NCBI RefSeq assembly: GCF_000315625.1
Contig: NW_005434639.1
Location: forward strand, 347,726 to 411,725
DNA length: 64,000 nucleotides
Direction: 5' to 3'
Origin: Guillardia theta CCMP2712
Taxonomy: Eukaryota; Cryptophyceae; Pyrenomonadales; Geminigeraceae
Positions within the stretch are counted from its first letter, which is position 1, and each line of letters begins with the position of its first letter. The notes below the pieces were generated by a model, which saw nothing but the letters and a program-made list of their open reading frames with translations, made no database searches and was not told where the DNA came from. Both the position numbers and the translations under genes were made by a program. Positions 1 to 12,673 of this stretch are shown piece after piece.

Positions 1-3000
1 CCTTGTAAGGTGCTCATCCCCGCCATGGTCTTCGCGTTGGTAACGCTCAGGTCTATCACTGTGGACTTGGAAAAGAAGCTATTGGCTGGAACAGCTACTA
101 TCACAAACGTTTTCTGCATGGTGGAGTTGACTAACTTGCCCATAACTGCATATTCTGTACCAAAACTGATTGCCAGACCTGAGAAACTTTGAATTTGCCC
201 GATATTCGTGACAGCGATCAACAAGAAGTCAGTTCCATCGACTCCTCCCTGACAACCTCCTGTCACTTTGATCGGGTCGTCGAGACTTTGCATCTGAAGA
301 CGGTTGCAAGTCAGCTGTACGGTAGCGTCATAGGACTCAAAGAACAAAGCTGCCGTTGAGTTGTACCCGTCAGACACCGTCAAAGTAGCCTGCTGCAGAC
401 CGACAGGAAGGGCAGGCATCAGAAACTCGACGATCGATTCTCCAGAGAAAGAGTCTGATTGTACAACACGATTGACAGTAGCTTGCTGCTTGCTACTGAA
501 AACGACCGAGACATCAGTCTCGGTCAATTTCGTTGGGAAGTGCGAGAATATCATGGTCACGATGGCACCCCCTTTCAGAGAACCTCTCGACGGGATCATG
601 CTCAACACTTTCGAATCCGGACGAGAATAAGAGAACTGACTGGTCACTGTCATGTCAGCTTTCTCTTGCGCGTTCGCAATCTTTGTTGGAATGATGGACA
701 GCTGAATGCTTCCTACGGATTTGTGACTTGGAGATACACAAATGAAGTCATTGTATCCCAAAACTTGCATAACTCTTGCTTGTTGAGAATCAAACACAAC
801 TGAAACATCTAAGGCTGTCGAGATTGCAGGAAAATTCTTCATTGAAATCTGGACAGAGTCTCCGCCCATCACTGACGACTGTGTTGGATTTACCGAGATG
901 ATTGATGGCATGAGAAAATACGAGATTGCCAGGTTCTGAGGAGACAATTTTCCGTTTTCCAATTGCAGAAGCACATCTGACCCATCAGAAGATACGGGGG
1001 CTTCAATTGCAACCTGCTGAGTACAAAATGTTTGGTCAGTGCAGGTAGACGTCCTAGTAGCCTTCAACTCTGACTTCACTACACCGGAGAGTCTTGAGGG
1101 AAGAAAAGCATAGACTTTCAAGTCGTCGTTGGTCCCGTAGAAGGAGATGAAGATGTTGGTTCCTCCCTGAGAAGAAGCTCGTCGAGAGGCTAATGGTGCT
1201 GGTGCCATAAACTGAAATTGAGATGTCAAACCTCCACACTGATTCTGATTGCTGGTAATACAGAATTTGATGGTTCCAACAGAGGAAACATTCGGCGTCA
1301 AGAAGGTGAGGAACCTGCTGCTTGTGTTCTGAGTTCCTTGTTGACCAACATCTGTGACGGTTACGATCTGCCCCTCGAAGCTAGCGAAGAGCTGACTGTT
1401 GGCGATAGAGAACGAATTGTATACCACGACATTCACGCGAGTGCGGGTAAGAACTTGACCGGAGCTGGGGAATACGTAGCCAATGTAGGGATTTGCTGAG
1501 ACCTGAAAGTTCAACGGTATGCTGAAAGTCTCCTGGTTGGCAACGCGTCTGACTTGAATTCTCAGCTGATACTCGGAGCTTGTCAGCCTTGCGACGAAAG
1601 AAACTTTGAGAGTCGCAGACCCTAAGGTAGCGCCAAGGAGAAGCTTGAACTCCGCTGGGTGAGTCTGGTTGGTTGATGAAACGGCTTCGACGTTGCTTAA
1701 ATCAAAGTAGGATGACCAATCGCTCAGTTGAGCTTGGATTTGAATGCTGTCGCCCTCCACAAACTTGCTTGGGAAGTAACTCAACACTTGAGGGTTCGGT
1801 GGACTCTGCACATAGATTTGAAAAGAGTTACTCTTCTCATACCCAGCGGCCCAAATTCTTCCTGTAAAAATACCAGAAGACGCTGGTGTCACGAAACTGA
1901 TGTTCATCTTGGTCAAGGCATTCGTGCTCGACAAGACCGTTACGGTTGCGTTTGGATCTACGCTGAAGTCGATGTAGACTTGAATGCCTCCTTGCGTTTC
2001 AATCTTAGGGAAGTTTTCAAGGTCAAGCAGGATGCTGGATCGCTGCAAAGTTAGAACTGGACTTGACGTGCAACTGTCTGGCCTCGAGGACGTACATCCA
2101 GGGTAAATCGACACGATGTTGGGAGGCCCTTCGATGTCTGCGATGAACTCAAACGGTATCGATAGGCTTCTTGTAGTCAACAGATCCACAACCTGAAACG
2201 TGGAGACACACGTGTAGTTCCTTCCACAACAGCATGGCGACACGTACTGGGGTAAGGTGAAGTTCATGGAGGTAAGCCTTATCGTAGAGACCACAGTGAT
2301 GGCCAACGGAACCCCATTGTACAAGAGCTTCAATCCCCCCGAATAAGCAGAAATGAGAGTGTCTGAAGCGATCGATATCAGCACTGGACTTCCCCCTTTC
2401 GTGCTGCCTGTAGATGGGGATGACGAAATCAAGCGCATCGCAGTGAAGGTTGAGGAGTCCAAGCAGTATTTCATATCACAAGACGTGGTCATGGGGGGGT
2501 CGAACTTGAGAAGGTAGTCATTGGCTAGGTAACTTGACTTTGCTGCTGGGCAGAAGACTCGATAGTTGCAGGGAGGCTGCATCTGCAGCAGAAAACTCAT
2601 CTTGACTTGCTTATAGAGCAGATGCACGTCTATGGTAGCGACACTTGTGAACTGAGCCTGAGGAGGAATCTGCCCGATGAGCGACACTTCAGACTGAGAG
2701 ATGGACACTGCTGAGGTGGGATGGAAGCTTGTGTTTCCCAAGTTGAAGAGCCAGGCGCTGGTGTCGGGATTGGACTCGAAGACGTTGGAGACTGTGATAC
2801 GTACCAAGTCACCGCCAGCAGTCGAAGCCATGGTAGGGAAGACAAGAGAAACGCGAGGAACACTGCTGGAGAAGTACTCGAAGGGAAAGATCACACGAAC
2901 GTCAGGCGCTGCGATCAATCCCACAGATATGTTGACAATACTCGTAGTGTTCCAGGGGGGGATGTTGAACGACAATGTGACCTTGGGAGCAGTCGACGCA

Positions 3001-6000
3001 GTTGCTGCAACAAAGAAAAGGTCTACAACTGGGAGAGGCTTGATGTCGTTGATTCGAATTAAGTATTTACTGCTAGCAGATTCTTGGAAATTGCTGATAG
3101 CGACCGTGCAGAGGGTTGCGAGTGACACGTCACCGCTTGAAACCGAAAGATACTCCAACTTCGGTGTGAGGTCAGGCAGAAACACATTCGCAAGAACTGG
3201 CAATGCTTGACCTGCTTCGTTTTGTGCCACTATAGAGACAGAGTACGTGACACCAATCGCAAGCTGCATCGTCACATTGCAAATCTTCGAGCACTCACTG
3301 CTCTTGACCAGTACAGTGGCTGTGAGAATGCAACTGGATCTGCACTCTGTGAATGAGACTAGAAAACTTCTTGCAGAGTTATAGGTCTCCCCTAATTCTT
3401 GTCTGGTCAATGAAAAATCCGAATGGTTCCAAGTTATCAAAACGAATCCATTCCTCGGTTGTTGATACTGAATGTTGAAGACTGGTGAAGGAATTCCGAT
3501 AAGAACCATTGTAAATACTTTTGACGAAGATGAAATGCCCCCATTGAGCACACCTCCATCATCTCGCAAACTCACCTTCCAATCAGATCTTCCGAACGTC
3601 CCAGTTGTTCTGGAGAAGGTTAAGAGACCCTGCTGGTCAATCCTAGGAAACTCGCTAAACAAATCAGACCGACCAGACAGAAGGTCCATTTCAAACGTCA
3701 TGTTCTGTTTGCTCTCATCGGGTGGCCCTGCAGAAATATCCCAAGCTATTGAAGATGATATGATTCCAACACGTTGATAGACTGTAAGAGATCCGATCAT
3801 GGAAAAGCTCGGGGGGTCGTTGACCGGTACGATGATGATCTGCAGTGTGCGTGTCGCTGACCATGCCTGCCCGTTGTTGTCTTCTCCCCCGTTGTCATGC
3901 AGCTGTATCGTCCAGTTGGACGTGCCTGACATGTTTGGATTCGCCTTGAGCATGAGCGTCCCGCTCTGGTTTAGCGAGGGTGCGACCTGGAAGATGCCAA
4001 CGTCTGCCCCCCCCGTCCACGTCATGCTGAAGGTCAGCGACTGCCAGCTCTCGTCGCTTGGCCCTGACGAGATGCTGTTGGCCAAGCCGGTGTAGACGTA
4101 CAAGCCAGCGTCCTCCAGGAGGGTGATGACAGGCTGCTTGAGCAAGAAGCTTGGAGCATCGTTGACGGGGACAACCTTGATGACAAACGAGTGCTGTTGC
4201 GAGACGTTGACGCCTCCGAACCGCGTGCCACCGTCATCTACCAACAACACCGTGCAGTGAAATTCCCGTTGACATTCAAGGCTGTTTGGAAGGTGAGGCT
4301 GCCGTTGGTCGGGTCGATGGAAGGCAGGCGGGTGAAGGCAGCCGGCGAGCTTGAGGATACGATGAAAGTCAGCTTCTGCTGCACCTCGTCGAGAGACCCA
4401 GCAGAGATGTCATACGCAGCCCCGCCTATCGTGACCAGGCCGGCGTCCTCGAGGCGTACGAAGGTCGAGACGATTGAGAAGGTAGGGGCCACATTCTTAT
4501 CCTCTAGCACGATGCTCCGGTTTTGCTCAGGGCTCTTCCCTGCGATGTTGACCGCCGTGATTGTAACGGCTAGGGTGGACTTGGGAAGGACGTCATCAAG
4601 AACGATGCTGCAGACACCCAGACAGACCGTCAGGTTCTCCATCCTCTCGAAGCCGTAGTAGCTGCCGCTGGACGCTCTCGCATATCGCCCGGAGACGTTG
4701 AAATGATACTGGGCCGCTTCAAAGTCCTGGCCGGGATCTTTGTATGACCACTGAATGGACACGCGATTGAGAGAGATCTGAGTAAGGACGACGTCAAAGA
4801 CGCTTCGAGGTCTGCTCACGACTGCGAGCTTCAAGGCCTGCTTGGTCGACACGTTGACTCCGCCGTTCATCGTCCCGCCATCGTCACGCGCAACAACAGA
4901 GAAAGTAGTCAAGCCTGTTCCCAACGACGTGGCATTGAAGGATAGAGTGCCGCTCGGAGATATCGCGAGGGTGTTAAGGAGGAGGTTCTGAGGCCCGCCT
5001 AGGAAGGTGACGCTGAAGGAGATGTTCTGACTGAGATCCTCGTCAGGAGCTCCCAAGGAGATGTTGCGAAGAGCGTTGGGGACGAGGTTCGATCCGAGGT
5101 CGAGGAGGAGGAGGAGTTGGCTAGCGACGACGAAGCTCGGGGGGTCGTTGACCGGTACGATGATGATCTGCAGTGTGCGTGTCGCTGACCATGCCTGCCC
5201 GTTGTTGTCTTCTCCCCCGTTGTCATGCAGCTGTATCGTCCAGTTGGACGTGCCTGACATGTTTGGATTCGCCTTGAGCATGAGCGTCCCGCTCTGGTTT
5301 AGCGAGGGTGCGACCTGGAAGATGCCAACGTCTGCCCCCCCCGTCCACGTCATGCTGAAGGTCAGCGACTGCCAGCTCTCGTCGCTTGGCCCTGACGAGA
5401 TGCTGTTGGCCAAGCCGGTGTAGACGTACAAGCCAGCGTCCTCCAGGAGGGTGATGACAGGCTGCTTGAGCAAGAAGCTTGGAGCATCGTTGACGGGGAC
5501 AACCTTGATGACAAACGAGTGCTGTTGCGAGACGTTGACGCCTCCGAACCGCGTGCCACCGTCATCTACCAACAACACCGTGCAGTTGAAATTCCCGTTG
5601 ACATTCAAGGCTGTTTGGAAGGTGAGGCTGCCGTTGGTCGGGTCGATGGAAGGCAGGCGGGTGAAGGCAGCCGGCGAGCTTGAGGATACGATGAAAGTCA
5701 GCTTCTGCTGCACCTCGTCGAGAGACCCAGCAGAGATGTCATACGCAGCCCCGCCTATCGTGACCAGGCCGGCGTCCTCGAGGCGTACGAAGGTCGAGTT
5801 GATTGAGAAGGTAGGGGCCACATTCTTATCCTCTAGCACGATGCTCCGGTTTTGCTCAGGGCTCTTCCCTGCGATGTTGACCGCCGTGATTGTAACGGCT
5901 AGGGTGGACTTGGGAAGGACGTCATCAAGAACGATGCTGCAGACACCCAGACAGACCGTCAGGTTCTCCATCCTCTCGAAGCCGTAGTAGCTGCCGCTGG

Positions 6001-9000
6001 ACGCTCTCGCATATCGCCCGGAGACGTTGAAATGATACTGGGCCGCTTCAAAGTCCTGGCCGGGATCTTTGTATGACCACTGAATGGACACGCGATTGAG
6101 AGAGATCTGAGTAAGGACGACGTCAAAGACGCTTCGAGGTCTGCTCACGACTGCGAGCTTCAAGGCCTGCTTGGTCGACACGTTGACTCCGCCGTTCATC
6201 GTCCCGCCATCGTCACGCGCAACAACAGAGAAAGTAGTCAAGCCTGTTCCTAACGACGTGGCATGGAAGGATAGAGTGCCGCTCGGAGATATCGCGAGGG
6301 TGTTAAGGAGGAGGTTCTGAGGCCCGCCTAGGAAGGTGACGCTGAAGGAGATGTTCTGACTGAGATCCTCGTCAGGAGCTCCCAAGGAGATGTTGCGAAG
6401 AGCGTTGGGGACGAGGTTCGATCCGAGGTCGAGGAGGAGGAGGAGTTGGCTAGCGACGACGAAGCTCGGGGGGTCGTTGACCGGTACGATGATGATCTGC
6501 AGTGTGCGTGTCGCTGACCATGCCTGCCCGTTGTTGTCTTCTCCCCCGTTGTCATGCAGCTGTATCGTCCAGTTGGACGTGCCTGACATGTTTGGATTCG
6601 CCTTGAGCATGAGCGTCCCGCTCTGGTTTAGCGAGGGTGCGACCTGGAAGATGCCAACGTCTGCCCCCCCCGTCCACGTCATGCTGAAGGTCAGCGACTG
6701 CCAGCTCTCGTCGCTTGGCCCTGACGAGATGCTGTTGGCCAAGCCGGTGTAGACGTACAAGCCAGCGTCCTCCAGGAGGGTGATGACAGGCTGCTTGAGC
6801 AAGAAGCTTGGAGCATCGTTGACGGGGACAACCTTGATGACAAACGAGTGCTGTTGCGAGACGTTGACGCCTCCGAACCGCGTGCCACCGTCATCTACCA
6901 ACAACACCGTGCAGTTGAAATTCCCGTTGACATTCAAGGCTGTTTGGAAGGTGAGGCTGCCGTTGGTCGGGTCGATGGAAGGCAGGCGGGTGAAGGCAGC
7001 CGGCGAGCTTGAGGATACGATGAAAGTCAGCTTCTGCTGCACCTCGTCGAGAGACCCAGCAGAGATGTCATACGCAGCCCCGCCTATCGTGACCAGGCCG
7101 GCGTCCTCGAGGCGTACGAAGGTCGAGTTGATTGAGAAGGTAGGGGCCACATTCTTATCCTCTAGCACGATGCTCCGGTTTTGCTCAGGGCTCTTCCCTG
7201 CGATGTTGACCGCCGTGATTGTAACGGCTAGGGTGGACTTGGGAAGGACGTCATCAAGAACGATGCTGCAGACACCCAGACAGACCGTCAGGTTCTCCAT
7301 CCTCTCGAAGCCGTAGTAGCTGCCGCTGGACGCTCTCGCATATCGCCCGGAGACGTTGAAATGATACTGGGCCGCTTCAAAGTCCTGGCCGGGATCTTTG
7401 TATGACCACTGAATGGACACGCGATTGAGAGAGATCTGAGTAAGGACGACGTCAAAGACGCTTCGAGGTCTGCTCACGACTGCGAGCTTCAAGGCCTGCT
7501 TGGTCGACACGTTGACTCCGCCGTTCATCGTCCCGCCATCGTCACGCGCAACAACAGAGAAAGTAGTCAAGCCTGTTCCTAACGACGTGGCATTGAAGGA
7601 TAGAGTGCCGCTCGGAGATATCGCGAGGGTGTTAAGGAGGAGGTTCTGAGGCCCGCCTAGGAAGGTGACGCTGAAGGAGATGTTCTGACTGAGATCCTCG
7701 TCAGGAGCTCCCAAGGAGATGTTGCGAAGAGCGTTGGGGACGAGGTTCGATCCGAGGTCGAGGAGGAGGAGGAGTTGGCTAGCGACGACGAAGCTCGGGG
7801 GGTCATTGACGGGACGCACCACAATGTGCAATGGAATGGGAGAGTAGTGGGTTCGGTCTCCATCCACGAGACTGATGTTCCAGAAAGCGTCTCCCGAAGC
7901 ATTGCCTTCTAATTGCAGGTGAAGGCTTCCGTTTAAATCCAATGACGGCGTTACCTTGAACAAATTGTTGCTAGATTCAATCATCGCACACTGAAAGAAG
8001 CCTTGTGAACTGACATAACTGATGTTGGTTGCAACAGAAGTAACGAAGTCAAGCTTTTTGCTATCTTCATCGGTAGTCAGGAAGGGAAGCTTCAGTACGA
8101 AGAATGTGACTGACTTCTCGGATGAAGGAATGTAGACACTCGTCGTCGAGATGTTAGTTGCCATGGGCTCCTGTGACGGCATCGCATAAGTCGGTTCGGG
8201 TGTGGTTGAGATTACATCCGCAGCATTCGGCATGCCGGTTGCCTTTGGGGGCCATGCTGGATGAGGCAAGTCACCGAGAGTGATGAGCAACTTGCCGGCA
8301 GACGACACGTCACACTGAGGCACTTGGTTCTTGTACAAGCCATTCCAATCCTGTACCGAGTCAATGAGGTTGTTGATCCGCCAGCTGACCAAGATGTATT
8401 GAAGCAAAGCTGTCAAGGCTTCATAGTTCTTGGAGCTCTCTAGTGCCCAGGGAAGGGAGAAGCGAGTCGACCTCAAGTCTCCGTACAAGGTGATCCATAA
8501 GGGGCCATGGAAGCCGAGGTCGACCTCGAGGCAGGACATGCGAGTCTCGTCTCCCCGCATGTCTCCATCCGACTCCACCAGTGCAGTTACAACCACAGCA
8601 GTTTTCCCTGAGACTGCCACTGACATGGCCACATCCAGCCCGGCAGTCGCAAGAGCAAATCGTTTCAAGAAGCTTGCTGGAGTGTTGTCAGGCATGTCTC
8701 GCAGGACAGCAGATGCTTTGACGTGTAGGAGGGAAGGAAATGAAGGGACGAGAAATCCGAGAGGAGCGCCTCTTCTTTCCAAGACGTCTACAGCCCCTGC
8801 ATACTTCCCTCCGTTGCCCAAGCTCAAAGTGACGATGTGATCCAAGTCGACCTTGACTGGCGTGTGGGGTATAATCAGAATCGTTGTGATGGATCCATTT
8901 AACAATCTCTGTTCAGAGTTCCAGTCGTAGTCACCTCTCCCGATCAGAAGGAAGTTTTCCTCACCATCCTTTCTCAATCTGGCGGTAACTCCATATGGTC

Positions 9001-12000
9001 CAGCGTTGAGACTGTACGATCCCTCTGCAGCAATTGCATACAGCTGGCGGTTGCTGATAGTCAGAAGATTTGTTACGGTCATGTTGGCATTTAACCCCTT
9101 GCCCCTCACATCATATTCAGCGATCAAGCTAAGGTCAATCAGTTCGTTTCCTAGAAGAGCGGCTCTTGAAATCAACTTCACCATTCCCCCTGGTTTGAGC
9201 ATGACTAGCTCGCGGAGATCTCCACAAACATCCAGGGCAAACCAATGTCTCTCACCAATCCAAAGGCTGGCAAGAACACTTCCATGCGCATAGTCCCATC
9301 CTCGGCTCAACAAGCCTTGGATCACAAGATCAATAGAGGTCAACTTACTCTCAGCCCAGCTACTAGAAAGATGGATTTCAGACGGAAGGCAAGACCAACC
9401 AAGACAATCACCCGAAGCATTTGCAAACCCAACAAGATTATTAGATCCAATCAGAGCATTCAGTGAACTACTCCCTGCCAAACGAGCATCCGACACCACT
9501 CCATTGAGAGACATTTCTATGTCAACCTGCCTCTTCTGGTTCCACAACGCTACCAGGCCTGGAGCCAGGTGCAGCTTCCTTTCTGTCTTGGGCTCGTCGC
9601 AGGACGGCCAGCAGCTTCCGGAGCTGCACGACAAAGAACATGCCCTGATTTGATGATAGTATGTGGAGAAGGTCAGGCCTCCGCTCGACTCTAGGCTGCC
9701 GCCTCCTGCTAGCGGCCCGAGCCCAAGGCTTGTCGAGTAGTTGGCTGCGAGCAGCTCCTCTCTCTGCGTCACGTCATCGAATGTCGTCCCGGCCTCCGTC
9801 GACGAGCTCGAGGGCCACGGCGTGTACTGGTCGGTCTTGGTGTACTTGCCTGCTATCGACCCCGTCCAGTCGACCAGAGGCTCTGAGTCATAGCCCACAT
9901 GGAGCACGCTTGACCCGTCCAGAGCTTCATTCAGCGTCGCCCCGTCAAGCGTCATGGTCATGTCGATCTTCTTTTTCTGGTTCCACAACGCTACCAGGCC
10001 TGGAGCCAGGTGCAGCTTCCTTTCTGTCTTGGGCTCGTCGCAGGACGACCAGCAGCTTCCGTAGCTGCACGACGAAGAACATGCCCTGATTTGATGATAG
10101 TATGTGGAGAAGGTCAGGCCTCCGCTCGACTCTAGGCTGCCGCCTCCTGCTAGCGGCCCGAGCCCAAGGCTTGTCGAGTAGTTGGCTGCGAGCAGCTCCT
10201 CTCTCTGCGTCACGTCATCGAATGTCGTCCCGGCCTCCGTCGACGAGCTCGAGGGTATCGGCGTGTACTGGTCGGTCTTGGTGTACTTGCCTGCTATCGA
10301 CCCCGTCCAGTGCAAGAGTTTGTTATTTTGGAAAAGTAAAGTGACATCTCCATTCATAGATAGCAAGTTTGCTTTCAAATTGTTGATCAGATTTGCATCA
10401 AAGTAGATTAATTTGTGATTGTTATCCTCTACATTGAGCACTGCTCCGAAATTCCCATCTAATAGGGACATTTGTGGCCAAGATGCTCCCGCATGGATGT
10501 TCCAGTTCAGCAAGCGATGAGAATTCAATTCAAAGTTTATCTTTCCTTGCAAATCAACACTTCCTTGCCCGGGCAATATGAAACTGAGGCTCGTATCAGT
10601 TTTTAGCAGAGATCGGTTCTCCCATCGAATGTCTGCAAGAAGGAAGATTCCTTCGAATCCGTTGTTTCCAGGCTTGTTGTCTCCTAGGAAGAGGGTCACT
10701 CGGAACTTTTCTTTTCGATCTTTTCTATCTTTGGCAATAAGATTGATACTTATTTCATCATTTCGGAGTACTAACCCTCCATCAATGCTGCCGTCCAGTA
10801 TCGTTGAGTCCCCGATGCTGAAGCTGACGCTAGCCAGCCCTTCGATCTTCCCCATCTCTCTGACCTCTCGTGCTAGCAAGGCAGCATCTGCCATGTACCA
10901 ATCCTGGGAGCTGGTTTGCATCTTGGAAGACAATGTCCAATTCAAAGGCAACAAGAAGAGTTGATCCACCTTGTTAAGTTGCCGCCTAGCTGCAGTATTG
11001 ACCCACTCCCAATTCATGGTGCCCTGCGAGTCAACAAGTCTGACAATCGCAAACAAGATGCTTGATCCCTCTAGACTCCCCGTGCCGGTTTTACTTGCAA
11101 TCCCGATGTCCACTTCCAACGAATGCTTGACGAGTACAGTGCTGCCTACCTCAACGTCCAGGGCACAAATCAGCGAGAGACTGTCGTCTAGGACATCGAG
11201 GTACGGTTGACTTTGCCCTGCATTGAATCCAATTAGTTCGTATGCCCTGACCAGGTCAATCTTTGTGAATTCGGCGACATTAGCATGACCATATATAACC
11301 GGATCACCTTGCCCTGATAAGAAGTAACTGATGTCCGCAAAAGTTATTTCCAAGGATGGTAGTTTATGAGGATCAAAGAGAAATGAAAAATTTGGTATCT
11401 TTTGTTCTGAAATCAGATTGTTTTCCAATGAGCCACAAACCTGAAGTCTCCATCGCTGAACAAAATCAGCTTCAAAACAATTCAAATTCTGATTCCCAAC
11501 CCATCCGGATCGAGGATGCATCTTTCTATGAAAATTTGTCTGCACTGGATACAGCTTGATGAAAAATGAATTTCGGCTTCCCAACAGATTCCGGAACAAC
11601 GCTGAGCTCGAACCTGATGTCAAAAAGGTAACTGAAATCCCAGAAACAGGATGAGTGGTCAGATAGTTCGTAAAGACTTGTACAATTGGCCGGATGCTGC
11701 TGCTGTTGCATTTTCCATGAGCGCAAGTAATGAAAAAATTTGCTCGTGTTCGAGAAATCTGATCGAGATGAGTAGAGCCATTTCCCTTTTGCGAGATCAG
11801 CAGCCACTGGGTGGGTAAAGTCCCAATCCTTACAACTCCATTCGGTTGCTTTGAGCTCGATTCCTGGAACTGTGACTCGGTCCCATAAAACGCTTCGGCC
11901 CCTATATCAAAAGAGATTTCAGGGACGTGAACGTATACAGCAGAAATCAATCCACTCGAATCAAAGATTAAGGGGAGTCTGGGTTTCAAGATCAGAGCAA

Positions 12001-12673
12001 TCTCCTCTTTAGGAACGACGAACATGCTTGCAAAATCCTTGAGATCTTCTGCTTGAAAGAGATTCAGAGCAAGGTTCAAGACAGAGGCCAAGGATTGTGA
12101 ATCGGTAGATCGACGTGAAATCTTCCCCATCTCATAACTCAGGAATTTCGTGAGGTTTCTCGTCTGCGTCTTCTGATACAGACCCCAATAGAGGTCGGCC
12201 TTCACCTCAAGGAAACATTCCACCTTGAGTCTGAGAAGCGCCCCATGCCAGGACATGAACTGCGAGAAGTCGACGTCGGTGACGTTGACACCTCCTCGGA
12301 GCGACTGAGAGTCAGAGCTCTGACCCATGACTTGAACAGGCCCGTCGATGTTGATTTGCACAAGGTGCAGCCAATAGTAAGTTGCCGAGAGGAAAGAAAC
12401 ATTGCAAATCGCTGATTCAAATTGAATGTCATGCAGCATAGAAGCCTGCGAGGGGGCGGTTGCGGTTGCATTGAACACGATCGCATCTCTTTCAGAGGCG
12501 ACATGCAGAACAATTCCTTGAGGATGAAGCATCATGTCTTTCTTGGGTAGGGTGAAAACGACGAAAATCGCAATGCCAGCCAAAAGAAGCAGAATCAGAG
12601 CAGCAGCTGCGAGGTACCGGTATCGACGATTCGAGACTTTCTTCATTGCCTCTTCCTCCTCAGGAGACTCCAT
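1..12673 (-). CDS. Giant membrane-anchored surface protein with cadherin-like/FN3 and IPT/TIG-like repeats (partial, frameshifted)
   Basis: The frame is open from 12673 to about 4257, and after a one-base slip it is open again to the window edge, so the gene exceeds 4,200 codons with no intron. ATG at 12673 is preferred: the frame extends a little upstream without an ATG. Residues about 21-41 form one hydrophobic segment after a basic stretch (RRYRY), a type II signal anchor, so most of the protein should be extracellular. About 1,500 residues of unrecognised beta-rich sequence follow. They are followed by three 443-residue units, each with PVNDPPSF/PVNDAPSF motifs typical of cadherin-like repeats and an FN3-like segment. 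Beyond the slip are repeats with KGG/MGG turns (for example PSRGSLKGG) resembling IPT/TIG domains. N-glycosylation sequons are frequent. An adhesin or cell-surface role is inference; the C-terminus lies outside the window. Confidence 0.75.
3805..7790 (-). repeat. Three near-identical tandem 1,329-bp coding units (443 aa each)
   Basis: The same sequence restarts at 3805, 5133, 6462 and, as a short edge, 7791. Units are 1,328 (with the deletion), 1,329 and 1,329 bp. Differences are only a few bases (for example cattgaagg versus catggaagg near 6265, and gacgattgag versus gttgattgag near 4470). Each unit encodes two cadherin-like modules and an FN3-like module. The length is a multiple of three, so copy-number change keeps the frame. 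Confidence 0.95.
4251..4260 (-). other. One-base deletion in the third 443-residue repeat (frameshift)
   Basis: At the matching places in the other two copies (5579-5590 and 6908-6919) the plus strand reads gtgcagttgaaatt; here it reads gtgcagtgaaatt. One T is missing, so the minus-strand frame NFNCTV becomes NFTARCCW and stops at 4238. The following 4.2 kb is still open in the shifted frame. A sequence or assembly error, or a very recent mutation, is more likely than an old pseudogene. Confidence 0.85.
9537..10318 (-). repeat. Two tandem copies of a ~340-bp coding block spaced 441 bp apart
   Basis: A block ending in TGSIAGKYTKTDQYTP on its N-terminal side, with a Cys-rich SSCSYGSCWSSCDEPKTER segment, occurs twice in the giant protein at about residues 785-1045. 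The start-to-start distance is 441 bp (147 codons), so the duplication is in frame. The copies differ at a few residues, for instance SSCSYGSCWSSC versus LSCSSGSCWPSC. Confidence 0.9.

Noticed and set aside
4999-7902. Repeated plus- and minus-strand small frames (about 67-178 aa) in the giant gene
   Set aside because: They recur only because the 1,329-bp unit recurs; they are shadows of the cadherin-like frame.
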